The notes under the pieces: generated by a model
The model's database searches: none
Told to the model about the DNA's origin: nothing
What the model saw: only the letters and a program-made list of their open reading frames with translations
Position numbers and translations under genes: made by a program
In this document: piece by piece, positions 17,489 to 26,146 of the stretch
How the letters are laid out: every line of letters starts with the position of its first letter
How positions within the stretch are numbered: the first letter of the stretch is position 1
Assembly (NCBI RefSeq): GCF_024436395.1
Contig: NZ_JAFMZO010000003.1
Span: forward strand, 124,001 to 188,000
Reading direction: 5' to 3'
From: Paradesertivirga mongoliensis
GTDB taxonomy: Bacteria; Bacteroidota; Bacteroidia; Sphingobacteriales; Sphingobacteriaceae
Length of the DNA: 64,000 nucleotides

Positions 17489-20014
17489 CTACCGGTTAAT
17501 TGTGATATATCCCATGTACTTATCCTTGTCATCAATGATTGCTATATAGTAATAGGTCCCAACCGGTAAATCCTGTCCCAGCGAAATTCCTTCTGTGCAC
17601 CTTCCATCCCAATTATTTTGATAGTCCGTTGATTTGTATACCCGGTTGCCCCAACGGTTATATACATCGAGATTTATCTTTTTACCCTGACTGTTACTAA
17701 TGATGAAAACATCGTTGATTCCGTCGCCGTTGGGAGAGAAACCTTCGGGGATATAGAGGGGACCTTTGACTAATTCAACAAAGGTCGGTCCGGAGGGAGT
17801 GACATTTCCCGGCTCAAACGGATCCGGAATATCACCAGCCACCGATGCATCTAAGGTTTTCATCCCGTTCAATCCGGAAGAAGCTTCTGCAATAGCGCTA
17901 TTTTGATACATTCCTTCGCTAGATACCAAAGTTAAGCTTATAATTAGCTCCACTTTTTCAACTGCAGCTACGGGCAGTGTGCTTGACTCATTTAACAATT
18001 CGATGTCGCCCACTCCGTTAAAATTGGCATTTGCTTTAAGGGTGCCGGTGGCATTGATCCCCACGATTTTAGTTTCAGCACCGGCAAACGCTTTTGCAAG
18101 GTCATCTTTAAGACTAACTTTTTCGAGCGGCTCCTTCCCATAATTCCCCAATGTGAACATAAACCTTACAATAAAAGATCCGTTGATTGAATTTCTGACA
18201 CTAGTCAGCGCCTTTGCCAATCCGATTTTAGGCACGGAGTTCACAGTAATTTTCACCTGGGCGGGTAGAGATTCTGCACCGTCATTGTCTTTGACGGTAT
18301 AGGTTACGAAATCGACCCCTATAAACCCTGGTTTAGGGGTATAAATAATATTACCGCTTACATCCGTAGTAACAACACCATTACTGGGCTGTGCCTTGAT
18401 ATCTATTGATGCATTATTTACAACCCCATCTACATCTGTGTCGTTAGCTACTACGTCTACAACAACCGCTTCATCTATCAATGTGATTGCCTCATCATCA
18501 TTAGCAATTGGCGGCCGGCGAATTAAGACGGATACCGTTATGGGGTCAGATTCGAGGCCATCTCCGTTCCTAAGTTTATATGTAAACGTATCACTACCAT
18601 AGAACCCATTGGGAGGGGTATACTTAATGGTGTTATTGGGATTTATTAATATACTTCCACCCCGGCTCGTGAGAGTGCTCCCGATCACTATAACATCGAT
18701 TTTGGACGGGTCATTACTATTTACGTCTATTGTAACAGCTTGGTTCAGGGTTGTCTCGGCTGCGTCGGGCATGCCTGAGGGCTTTATACTAACCACTGTT
18801 ACTTCTACCCTGGCAATATTTGAAACCTCGCTTTCGTCGTCTTTAACGGTATAGAAAAACGTATCCTTGCCTAAAAAACCTACCGGCGGCGTATAAGTCA
18901 CGACACCTGTAACAGCATCTTTGGTGATCACCGCTCCCGGGGTTTGGCCTATAATAACGACTGTAGCCGGATCAATATTTCCGTTTTGATCTGTATCATT
19001 GTGAAGTACAGGAATGTTTACCGCGGTATTTTTGGCGGTTGTAACCGTTAAATCATTGTTTGCTACTGGCGGTATCGGGTCGAAGGCATTAATCCTAAGA
19101 TTCCGGATTTCGTGATAATTAGTTTCGAAACCTGTAGATGAGGCAATGCCGTATTTTAGTGTGGCGGGTGCCACATCTGGGTAGTGATGTCTATCTATTA
19201 GTGTGTAAGTGGTAGGCACACTACCACCTTTAACAATTTTTACAGTTATGTAATATCCGGTAATAGGTGCATCAGCCGGCTCTAAATGGATTATGGCCTT
19301 CCTATAATCGGGGTTTTCTGAAGTCGGATTTCGGCTCCCCGATGTCAAACCGAATCCTAGATCTTGAGTTTGCTTGTGAGTAATATACCGGTAATTTTTC
19401 ACGCTAGAATTTGGTAAGGTTGCGCCACTTCCCTGCCCTCTTCCGCGAATGGTTACTGAACCCTTTTTAAAACCTGGACCATCAGAGCGTAGTTCGGTAG
19501 GATTAGCAAAATTACCGTACTCATCTAAGCCTATACCCAGGTAACCACCGGTAACTCCATCAATGGGCAATGGGTCTTGAACAGTTTGATACTGTGCATA
19601 GCCAAGAGACCCCCCGAAACCTCCAATTTTAAAATCGGTATCCTTAACCGCCGCATCGTACAAGAAAAACGTAATTCCGTCTGCTGACCCGCCGAAGAGC
19701 TGTGCACCGCCGTATGTAAAATATTCAAAGTCTATTTTCAATCCATAATGCGACAAAAAACTCGTGGAGCTATGAATATATCCTTTTTGGTCCCTTAGAT
19801 TTCTGGTCAGCCGCAAATACCCTTCCCCCTCGGGATCTTTTATACCTGTAGCCGGGTCCATCAACCCCGATGTTAGATATGCGGTAGGGGTACCCCCGAA
19901 AACTATATTTGGTGCAGTAGATTTCTTAAAAGTTTCTTTATACGGAAACTGGCCAAATGCCCCCGTAATACAAAAAAGCAATAAAAAAATAAGAGCATTA
20001 ATTTTTTTCTGCAT
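17489..20014 (-). CDS. Type IX secreted adhesin: lectin-like, three Ig-like repeats, CHU_C sorting domain
   Basis: The 841-residue protein starts with a signal peptide (MQKKINALIFLLLFCITGAFG). Residues about 25-315 resemble an L-type lectin fold (DGITFFLYDAA, GGYLGIGLDEYGNF). Three cadherin/Ig-like repeats follow at about 317-595, each beginning near ANND, MPDAAET or ANDDEA and containing the YTPP.GF.G.D.F.Y signature. A DUF11-like domain lies at about 597-735 and a CHU_C gliding-motility C-terminal domain at the end (PEGFSPNGDGINDVF, VYNRWGNRVY, LPVGTYYYI). Such proteins are exported by T9SS and held at the surface. ATG 20014 follows GAGG at SD distance. No catalytic motif is evident. Confidence 0.88.
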   Translation of the reverse strand: MQKKINALIFLLLFCITGAFGQFPYKETFKKSTAPNIVFGGTPTAYLTSGLMDPATGIKDPEGEGYLRLTRNLRDQKGYIHSSTSFLSHYGLKIDFEYFTYGGAQLFGGSADGITFFLYDAAVKDTDFKIGGFGGSLGYAQYQTVQDPLPIDGVTGGYLGIGLDEYGNFANPTELRSDGPGFKKGSVTIRGRGQGSGATLPNSSVKNYRYITHKQTQDLGFGLTSGSRNPTSENPDYRKAIIHLEPADAPITGYYITVKIVKGGSVPTTYTLIDRHHYPDVAPATLKYGIASSTGFETNYHEIRNLRINAFDPIPPVANNDLTVTTAKNTAVNIPVLHNDTDQNGNIDPATVVIIGQTPGAVITKDAVTGVVTYTPPVGFLGKDTFFYTVKDDESEVSNIARVEVTVVSIKPSGMPDAAETTLNQAVTIDVNSNDPSKIDVIVIGSTLTSRGGSILINPNNTIKYTPPNGFYGSDTFTYKLRNGDGLESDPITVSVLIRRPPIANDDEAITLIDEAVVVDVVANDTDVDGVVNNASIDIKAQPSNGVVTTDVSGNIIYTPKPGFIGVDFVTYTVKDNDGAESLPAQVKITVNSVPKIGLAKALTSVRNSINGSFIVRFMFTLGNYGKEPLEKVSLKDDLAKAFAGAETKIVGINATGTLKANANFNGVGDIELLNESSTLPVAAVEKVELIISLTLVSSEGMYQNSAIAEASSGLNGMKTLDASVAGDIPDPFEPGNVTPSGPTFVELVKGPLYIPEGFSPNGDGINDVFIISNSQGKKINLDVYNRWGNRVYKSTDYQNNWDGRCTEGISLGQDLPVGTYYYIAIIDDKDKYMGYITINR

Positions 20015-20023
20015 GGAAATCCT

Positions 20024-20081
20024 CAAATTTAGGGCGCTTAAAACTCATCAATATTCAGCCCGACTATAATTAACAAATATA
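20024..20081 (-). promoter_or_regulatory. Two candidate -7 boxes for the adhesin operon
   Basis: On the minus strand TAAATTTG (20024-20031) and TATATTTG (20074-20081) both match TAnnTTTG upstream of ATG 20014. The proximal one would leave a very short leader, the distal one about 55-60 nt. Confidence 0.4.
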
Positions 20082-20355
20082 GTGCTACAGCTCCTTCACT
20101 TAGGGTATGGGTAAGAATTACGCTTTTTAAGCTATATTTCGTAATCAAAGATTTCTGCATCTTCTGTCATTTCTTTAGCAAGTGAATTCAGTTTCCCTTC
20201 CCGGGAAACAAATTCTACATAAAATTTTGAAACCATTAGGGAGTTTAACAATATAAAGGTTTAGAGTAAGTTATAATGACTAGCTTATCTTTGGCATAAT
20301 ACTGGTTTATATACGGTTTAATTAGAAAGGGGTTTCTAAAAAATTCGAACCATAG

Positions 20356-20371
20356 TGTTAACATGTTAACA
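20356..20371. promoter_or_regulatory. Tandem palindromic operator candidate TGTTAACA x2
   Basis: Two directly adjacent copies of the self-complementary octamer TGTTAACA form a perfect 16-bp palindrome. It lies 31 nt upstream of the TATTTTTG box and 67 nt upstream of the first exopolysaccharide gene, a position suited to a dimeric regulator. Confidence 0.45.
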
Positions 20372-20402
20372 AGTTCTTCGATTCAATGACAATACAGTTA
20401 AA

Positions 20403-20410
20403 TATTTTTG
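20403..20410 (+). promoter_or_regulatory. -7 promoter box of the exopolysaccharide operon
   Basis: TATTTTTG matches TAnnTTTG and ends 28 nt before the ATG at 20439. A weak TTCG (20377-20380) is the only -33 candidate, at a slightly long spacing. Confidence 0.45.
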
Positions 20411-20438
20411 AGTGGTTTGGTATACAGTGTGAGATTCA

Positions 20439-21125
20439 ATGATTAAAAGGTTAGCGATTTTAAGTATTCTACTTTCTGTTTTTTCTAAAATCTCCAATGC
20501 CCAAGAACATCAATCTTCTATAATGGAAGACATTTCGTATGTCTATATGGAAAAATTGGTTGCGGTGGCCAAAGAAAACTATCCCAGAGTGAAAGCTTTA
20601 AAGAGCAGGGAACTTGCTGCGTCGTCTGCTGTTACGGGTGCAAAATTCTCCTGGTTTAGTCCTTTAAGTCTCTCATATGTCTATTCACCAACCACTACTC
20701 TAAATTTAACCAATCCTACTTTCTTTAGCGGCTATCAAGTTGGCCTGGCATTAAATTTTGGATCTATCTTACAAACACCATCGAATATACGACGGGCGAA
20801 GGAGGAGCTAAAAATAACTAAACATGATAGTGAAGAATACCTGGCATCACTTGCCGCAACAGTAAAAACGCGGTATGTTGCATATTTGCAGGCACAAAAA
20901 GTACTTAAACTCAACTCCCAGGCGAGTCTGGACGCAAGGGACATGTATACGCAAACCAAACTAAAATACGAAAGGGGCGAACTTACGCTTTCGGATTACG
21001 TATCAGCATCATCAGCATTAACTACAAACAATCAGGCGAAAATAGATGCGGAAGCGGCAGTATTACAAGCAAGATTCGCACTCGAAGAGTTGTTAGGAAT
21101 TAAGCTAGAAGAGGTACCTAATTAA
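20439..21125 (+). CDS. Half-length TolC-like outer-membrane efflux protein
   Basis: The 228-residue protein has a signal peptide (cleavage near SNA-Q, about residue 22) and then one outer-membrane-efflux-type repeat. A helical start (MEKLVAVAKENYPRVKALKS) leads to a strand-rich middle (SWFSPLSLSYVYSP) and long helices (LASLAATVKTRYVAYLQAQK; YERGELTLSDYVSASSAL). Ordinary TolC proteins have two such repeats and over 400 residues, so this is about half size with no sign of truncation. The stop overlaps the ATG of the Wzc-like gene by 1 nt (TAATG). By context it may be the polysaccharide exit in place of Wza; this is inference. Confidence 0.72.
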   Translation: MIKRLAILSILLSVFSKISNAQEHQSSIMEDISYVYMEKLVAVAKENYPRVKALKSRELAASSAVTGAKFSWFSPLSLSYVYSPTTTLNLTNPTFFSGYQVGLALNFGSILQTPSNIRRAKEELKITKHDSEEYLASLAATVKTRYVAYLQAQKVLKLNSQASLDARDMYTQTKLKYERGELTLSDYVSASSALTTNNQAKIDAEAAVLQARFALEELLGIKLEEVPN

Positions 21126-23302
21126 TGGAGATAACAGCTTTTTTTAAATTCTTATATAAAAACGTTGTCGTTTTAGTATTAATACCCATCATCACGGTAG
21201 TTATTACATATTTTTTGGTTAAAAGTCTCCCTGATTCTTATATAGCACAAACGCAAATATCAGCAGGAATTATCGACAAGACCGGAGAAATAGACCTGAG
21301 TGATACCCCGCCATTACAACAATCGGAGATAGAACAAAAGTTCAGCAACCTCATTCAGCGAATGCAGATAACCCAGATCATCAGCTTGGTCTCCTATCGC
21401 TTAATTATCCATGATCTTCTGAATCCATCCTTTAAGCCTTTAAGTGCCAGACTTCAAAATCTTACGAAGGATCAAAAGACCCGGCTAATTAATACTGCGA
21501 GTGCTAAATATAAATCAATGCAGCCTCTGGCGCGCGCTAACCAAGATGAAATCGCATTGGAAGATGCACTTGTTTCAATGAAATATGATGTAAACAGCAT
21601 TAAAAGCAACCTCTCCATTGCCCGTGTTCAACAAAGTGATTACATCAATGTGGTATATACAGCCCCCACCGCAGAACTCTCTGCCTATGTTGTAAACACT
21701 CTCTGCTCTGAATTTATAAATTACTATAACGGGCTCGTACGAAGTACCGGACAGCGTAAGGTTAATTATCTTTCAAAGCTTCTTGAAAACAAACAAAAGG
21801 ATCTGAACAATAAGATGGTAATTTTAAAATATTATAAGATCCAAAATAATGTTTTAAATCTTCCTGAGCAGGCCAGGATTATTTTTGGGCAGATGATCGA
21901 AGTAGAAAACCGTCAGGCAGAATTACAAAAGGAGATCATTGCAGGCTCTGCCGCCATTAAGTCTATTGAAAATCGGTTCAATGCACGCGACAGAAAATAT
22001 TTCGAAGCACAATCTGCTATCCTAAACGCGCAGATTATTACCGATAAAGAAAAAGCAAGATTATTATACGACAAATATATAGATAGCGACTGGGATCCGG
22101 TGTATAAGCGGATGCATGATTCAGTGCAATCGTTAACAACAGACAAAATACTTCGTGGGGTAGATGAGAACATTTTCAACCCTATGGTGCCGAAGCAAGA
22201 TTTGATAGGCCGTAAAATTGGTCTTCAAACGGAACTCGATTTAAACAGAGCGGGGGTTAATAGTTTGGAACGGCTACATACTAAGCTCTTTGCACAATTC
22301 AGGCGATTGGTTCCATTTGAGGCTAGTATTCAGAATTACGAACGAGATATTGAGATAGCAAGCCAGGAGTACCTTGATATTTTAGACAGATACAATAATA
22401 CGAGCATGCAAACCAGCTTTGTAGCAAAGCCAAAACAAGTACACGAAGCACCACTCGGAGCCCTTCAGCCGTCTAAAAAAATGTTGCTTATTATACTCAG
22501 TGGAGTTATTAGTTTTGTATTCTGTGTATTAATCTTATTCGTATTATTTTATTTCGATGATTCGGTTCTCTCAGCCAGGCAACTGGCTAATACTACTGAA
22601 CTTCCCGTCATCGGGCAGTTGGATACACTAAACCACACCAGCTTAAACATTCAGGAACTGTGGGAAGACAGGATAGACCGACCACAATACAAAGGCTTCA
22701 AAGATCAGCTAAGGGCGATCAGGCTTGAGTTAAACCAAGAACTTCATGGAGCTAAATTATTGGCGGTAACCAGTTTTTCGGCGCAGGAAGGTAAAACATT
22801 TTTAGCCTTAAATCTGGCCTATGCCTATGCACTTACAAACAAAAAGGTATTACTTATTGACGGAAACTTTGTCCAGCCAGGATTGACAAAGTCGTTGAAA
22901 TCTACCGGTTTAAACTATATTGAGGACTTTCTTCTTCACGGCGAAGTAAACTCTGCACCAGAAGCAAAAATCGGAATTACCGTTTTGGGAAATACTGGGG
23001 GAAATAAATCTCTGTTTGAAATTTCGGATGAAACAAGTGCACGAAACAGGTTCGAGAGTTTAAAATCAGTGTACGACCTTATATTGATTGAAACACCCGC
23101 ACTTGTCGACACCGAAACAAGTAAAGAATGGATTTTACTGGCCGACAAGGTTATCGGAGTTTTTGAATATAAAGGTTATATCAGCGACGCGAAAAAGGCA
23201 CAATTGTCTTATCTTAAAATCTTGAATGAAAAGTTTATTGGCTGGATATTCAATAAGTTCCCCGCTCCACCGGTTAAAAAGCCGTCTTTAAAAAAGGCAT
23301 AA
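21125..23302 (+). CDS. Wzz/Wzc-like polysaccharide co-polymerase with degenerate BY-kinase domain
   Basis: The 725-residue inner-membrane protein has a first helix at about 13-33, a large periplasmic region with coiled-coil stretches (about 200-290), and a second helix near 455-477. Its C-terminal cytoplasmic P-loop domain begins near residue 500. The P-loop reads FSAQEGKTF (about 551-559). Walker A' is LLIDGNFVQP, with Asn for the second Asp and no Arg. Walker B is LIETPAL, with Glu for Asp. The C-terminal tail has no tyrosine cluster. It should set chain length and couple to export; active tyrosine kinase function is doubtful. It is translationally coupled to the TolC-like gene. Confidence 0.85.
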   Translation: MEITAFFKFLYKNVVVLVLIPIITVVITYFLVKSLPDSYIAQTQISAGIIDKTGEIDLSDTPPLQQSEIEQKFSNLIQRMQITQIISLVSYRLIIHDLLNPSFKPLSARLQNLTKDQKTRLINTASAKYKSMQPLARANQDEIALEDALVSMKYDVNSIKSNLSIARVQQSDYINVVYTAPTAELSAYVVNTLCSEFINYYNGLVRSTGQRKVNYLSKLLENKQKDLNNKMVILKYYKIQNNVLNLPEQARIIFGQMIEVENRQAELQKEIIAGSAAIKSIENRFNARDRKYFEAQSAILNAQIITDKEKARLLYDKYIDSDWDPVYKRMHDSVQSLTTDKILRGVDENIFNPMVPKQDLIGRKIGLQTELDLNRAGVNSLERLHTKLFAQFRRLVPFEASIQNYERDIEIASQEYLDILDRYNNTSMQTSFVAKPKQVHEAPLGALQPSKKMLLIILSGVISFVFCVLILFVLFYFDDSVLSARQLANTTELPVIGQLDTLNHTSLNIQELWEDRIDRPQYKGFKDQLRAIRLELNQELHGAKLLAVTSFSAQEGKTFLALNLAYAYALTNKKVLLIDGNFVQPGLTKSLKSTGLNYIEDFLLHGEVNSAPEAKIGITVLGNTGGNKSLFEISDETSARNRFESLKSVYDLILIETPALVDTETSKEWILLADKVIGVFEYKGYISDAKKAQLSYLKILNEKFIGWIFNKFPAPPVKKPSLKKA

Positions 23303-23303
23303 T

Positions 23304-24464
23304 ATGCTTGTGTTGCTTTTTGTGTTATGGATATTCATTCAAGTTGTGATCGGATACAATTTGCTTCTCCCATTCATTTTATCATTAGTACATTATTTCG
23401 TAAGACCTAAAGGCTTGTCGGGCGTTTCAGAAACAGAGCCTGACTATGCGGTGATTATTACCGCTTACCAATACACAGACACCCTACCTCAGGCTGTTGC
23501 CTCTGTATTAAAACTCAACTACGATAAGTTTTTGGTTTATGTTGTAGCAGATAACTGCGACACATCAACATTAACCTTTGATGATGAGCGAGTGATACTA
23601 TTAAAACCGGAACATGTACTTAAAGGAAATACTCGATCTCATTTTTACGCGATAGATCGATTTAAACGCCAGCATGACTACATCACGATCATTGACAGCG
23701 ACAATGTTGTTCATCCCGAATACCTCAACGAAATAACCAAATGCCTGAATCAGGGATTTGATGCAGTTCAAGGATTGCGAGAGGCAAAAAATCTGGACAC
23801 GACCTATGCTTGTCTCGACGCTGCGAGAGACCTTTATTATCATCACTTTGATTGCAAAGTTCTTTTTGAATCAGGCTCATCTTCTACTCTCTCAGGATCG
23901 GGAATGGCATTTGCAACCTCATTATATAAAGAGTGCCTGCAAAACGAGCAGATAAGCGGTGCCGGATTTGATAAAATACTGCAAGCAAGGATTGTACAAA
24001 GAGACAAACGAATTGCATTCGCTCCATCTGCAATTTTATACGATGAAAAGACATCTCAACCTCAACAACTGGTAGATCAACGCTCACGCTGGCTTAACAC
24101 ATGGTTTAAATATTTCAAACTTGGCTTTTTACTATTATGGAAGGGCGTCAACAATTTTAGTTGGAATCAGTTTCTTTTCGGACTTATATTATTACGCCCC
24201 CCCCTGTTTTTATTTCTGATTCTTTCAGTTTTACTGATGTTGGCTAACCTTTATGTAAATCCCTTTATAAGCTTAATATGGATGTTAGCACTCGCAGTAT
24301 TTACTATTTGTTTTTTTAAGGCGCTTCTATTTTCAAAAGCAGACAGACGCATTTACAAAGCATTGATTGGTATACCTAAGTTTGTTTTTTACCAGATAAT
24401 TTCACTCACTAAGGTTCGAAAAGCGAATATCCGCTCCGTGAGCACCAGGCACTATCGAACATAA
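23304..24464 (+). CDS. Membrane glycosyltransferase, GT2 family, processive type
   Basis: A 386-residue protein with an N-terminal helix (about 1-33), then a GT2 domain: YAVIITAYQYTDTLPQAVAS, the nucleotide-binding YVVADNCD, the metal-binding TIIDSDNVVHPEYL and a QRSRW motif typical of processive enzymes. About three C-terminal helices follow (LFGLILLRPPLFLFLILSVL and on). It could be a membrane-bound chain-building glycosyltransferase of the exopolysaccharide. It begins 1 nt after the Wzc-like stop, so it is in the same operon. Donor and linkage cannot be told. Confidence 0.85.
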   Translation: MLVLLFVLWIFIQVVIGYNLLLPFILSLVHYFVRPKGLSGVSETEPDYAVIITAYQYTDTLPQAVASVLKLNYDKFLVYVVADNCDTSTLTFDDERVILLKPEHVLKGNTRSHFYAIDRFKRQHDYITIIDSDNVVHPEYLNEITKCLNQGFDAVQGLREAKNLDTTYACLDAARDLYYHHFDCKVLFESGSSSTLSGSGMAFATSLYKECLQNEQISGAGFDKILQARIVQRDKRIAFAPSAILYDEKTSQPQQLVDQRSRWLNTWFKYFKLGFLLLWKGVNNFSWNQFLFGLILLRPPLFLFLILSVLLMLANLYVNPFISLIWMLALAVFTICFFKALLFSKADRRIYKALIGIPKFVFYQIISLTKVRKANIRSVSTRHYRT

Positions 24465-24494
24465 TAATCGCTTTAGAGCATAGTTTAAAGTAAA

Positions 24495-24632
24495 ATGAAG
24501 ATAAACCCGACCGAGCACGAAGTTAAGCAGCAACAGCAAGAGGAGAAAGACAATGCCTTTCTGCAATCGCTCTCTATTCTTTTTGCCTTCGTCGGAATAT
24601 TTGCTTTCGCCATAAAACTTATTTTTTTGTAA
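24495..24632 (+). CDS. 45-residue single-pass membrane microprotein
   Basis: This small ORF begins with ATG 24495 and ends with TAA 24630-24632. The first 20 residues are polar and charged (MKINPTEHEVKQQQQEEKDN); the rest is one strongly hydrophobic helix ending KLIFL, so it is probably an N-in inner-membrane protein. Its stop overlaps the start of the O-antigen ligase gene by 1 nt (TAATG), the same coupling seen elsewhere in this operon, which is the main evidence that it is translated. No family is recognised. A role as a small subunit of the ligase/polymerase or GT2 is inference. Confidence 0.6.
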   Translation: MKINPTEHEVKQQQQEEKDNAFLQSLSILFAFVGIFAFAIKLIFL

Positions 24633-26140
24633 TGCGGATATTACCGGAGATAAAAAGCCTCAACACGAGCATGCCGGCCAAAAAGTTCTTCGAAGGAGGC
24701 ACCAACAAAAGGTTTCCTCCTAATTTTTGGTATGTTGCTTCCCTTTTTGCAATTATAGCTCTTTCATTAATACTCGCGGCTACATTATCACTTTTAGGTA
24801 TCAAATATGTAATCCTCATGTTGGTAATACTAATTGCTATTCCAACAGTTTTTTGCATTGTCGCCTTTCCCAAATTCGGAATACTTGTGATTCTCATATC
24901 TTCCTATTTTATTATGTGGGTGATAAGAATGGGAGTAAATTTTCCTCTCGGGACCATTATGGATGGCATTCAGGCCCTATTGATATTTGGCTTCTTTTTA
25001 AAGCAGAAATTTCATCCAAACTGGGACCTTTTAAAAACACCAATAGCTATCATTATTTTGATTTGGGAGGCTTACAATCTCTTACAGGTAGCTAACCCAA
25101 CGGCCGAGTCCAGGATGGCCTGGCTATATACAGTGCGTTCGGTTGCGGTAGTTACCTTAATGTATTTCATATTTTCCTATCATATAAAGACCATTTCGTT
25201 TGTCAGGGTTATTTTGAAAACCTGGATGGTGTTAACTTTCATTGGCGCCCTAAATGCCTTTAAGCAGCAGCACTTTGGTTTTTTCGCCTTTGAAGAAGCC
25301 AACTTTAACGATCCCCTGGTTCAATCGCTTTTGTTTATCAACGGAGAATGGAGAAAGTTCTCCATTTTCTCCGACCCCGTATCATTCTCATACAACATGG
25401 CTATTGGCACCATATTTTGTATCTGTATGGTCACAAGCCCGAAACCTTTAAAACAGAAAGTAATTTACTTTCTGTTAGGTTGCTTTTTTACCACTACAAT
25501 GCTTTACTCTGCAACGAGAGCCGCGTATGTATTACTCCCGGCAGCGATGGTATTTTATGTGGTGTTAAACCTCAACAGAAAGGTGCTGGCGTTGGGTATA
25601 ATTGGGGGAATAATATTTGCCGGTATAGTGTATGTCCCCACATCAAATCCAACCCTTTACCGGTTCCAGTCGGCGTTCAAACCTTCTGAAGATGCCTCCT
25701 TTAATGTCCGAAAGCAAAACCAGAAGTTTATTCAGCCCTATATTCAAACTCACCCATTTGGCGGCGGCCTGGGAGCCACAGGCGCCTGGGGGGTTAAATT
25801 TGCACCCCACTCTTTTCTAGCTCAATTACCACCAGATAGTACTTACTTGCGCGTGGCCGTCGAACTTGGGTGGGTAGGACTACTTTTACTCTGCACACTC
25901 TTCTTCGTGGTGATTCGGCAGGGGATAAAGAATTATTTTCGAATACGGGATCCCGAGCTTAAGTCATACTGTTTGGCCATGACACTCATCATTTTTGCAC
26001 TAAACGTAGGTAGTTATCCGCAAGAGTCGTTAGTTCAATTCCCAATTAACATTTATTTCTATTTCTTTATCTCTATGATAAATATTACCTTGAATCTGGA
26101 TAAAGCGAAACAGGAAACTGGCGTTGCTTCCTTACAATAA
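24632..26140 (+). CDS. O-antigen ligase / Wzy-type polymerase family membrane protein
   Basis: A 502-residue protein with about 10-12 hydrophobic segments and the large periplasmic loop of the Wzy_C/O-antigen ligase family, containing QTHPFGGGLGATGAWG and PHSFLAQLPPDSTYLRVAVELGWVGL (spanning about residues 370-425). In this setting, with a Wzx flippase and a Wzz-like protein, it most likely polymerises lipid-linked repeat units; a ligase cannot be excluded. It is coupled to the upstream microprotein by TAATG and followed 6 nt later by the acyltransferase gene. Confidence 0.83.
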   Translation: MRILPEIKSLNTSMPAKKFFEGGTNKRFPPNFWYVASLFAIIALSLILAATLSLLGIKYVILMLVILIAIPTVFCIVAFPKFGILVILISSYFIMWVIRMGVNFPLGTIMDGIQALLIFGFFLKQKFHPNWDLLKTPIAIIILIWEAYNLLQVANPTAESRMAWLYTVRSVAVVTLMYFIFSYHIKTISFVRVILKTWMVLTFIGALNAFKQQHFGFFAFEEANFNDPLVQSLLFINGEWRKFSIFSDPVSFSYNMAIGTIFCICMVTSPKPLKQKVIYFLLGCFFTTTMLYSATRAAYVLLPAAMVFYVVLNLNRKVLALGIIGGIIFAGIVYVPTSNPTLYRFQSAFKPSEDASFNVRKQNQKFIQPYIQTHPFGGGLGATGAWGVKFAPHSFLAQLPPDSTYLRVAVELGWVGLLLLCTLFFVVIRQGIKNYFRIRDPELKSYCLAMTLIIFALNVGSYPQESLVQFPINIYFYFFISMINITLNLDKAKQETGVASLQ

Positions 26141-26146
26141 ATTATA

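Larger units (their letters stand above)
20015..20438. other. 424-bp divergent regulatory region between adhesin and exopolysaccharide operon
   Basis: No ORF is supported. Going left to right it holds two minus-strand -7 boxes for the adhesin (20024-20031, 20074-20081), a 7-bp hairpin GTTTCCC/GGGAAAC (20191-20209), a tandem TGTTAACA palindrome (20356-20371) and a plus-strand TATTTTTG box (20403-20410). It separates the two divergent envelope units and is the obvious place for their control. Confidence 0.55.
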
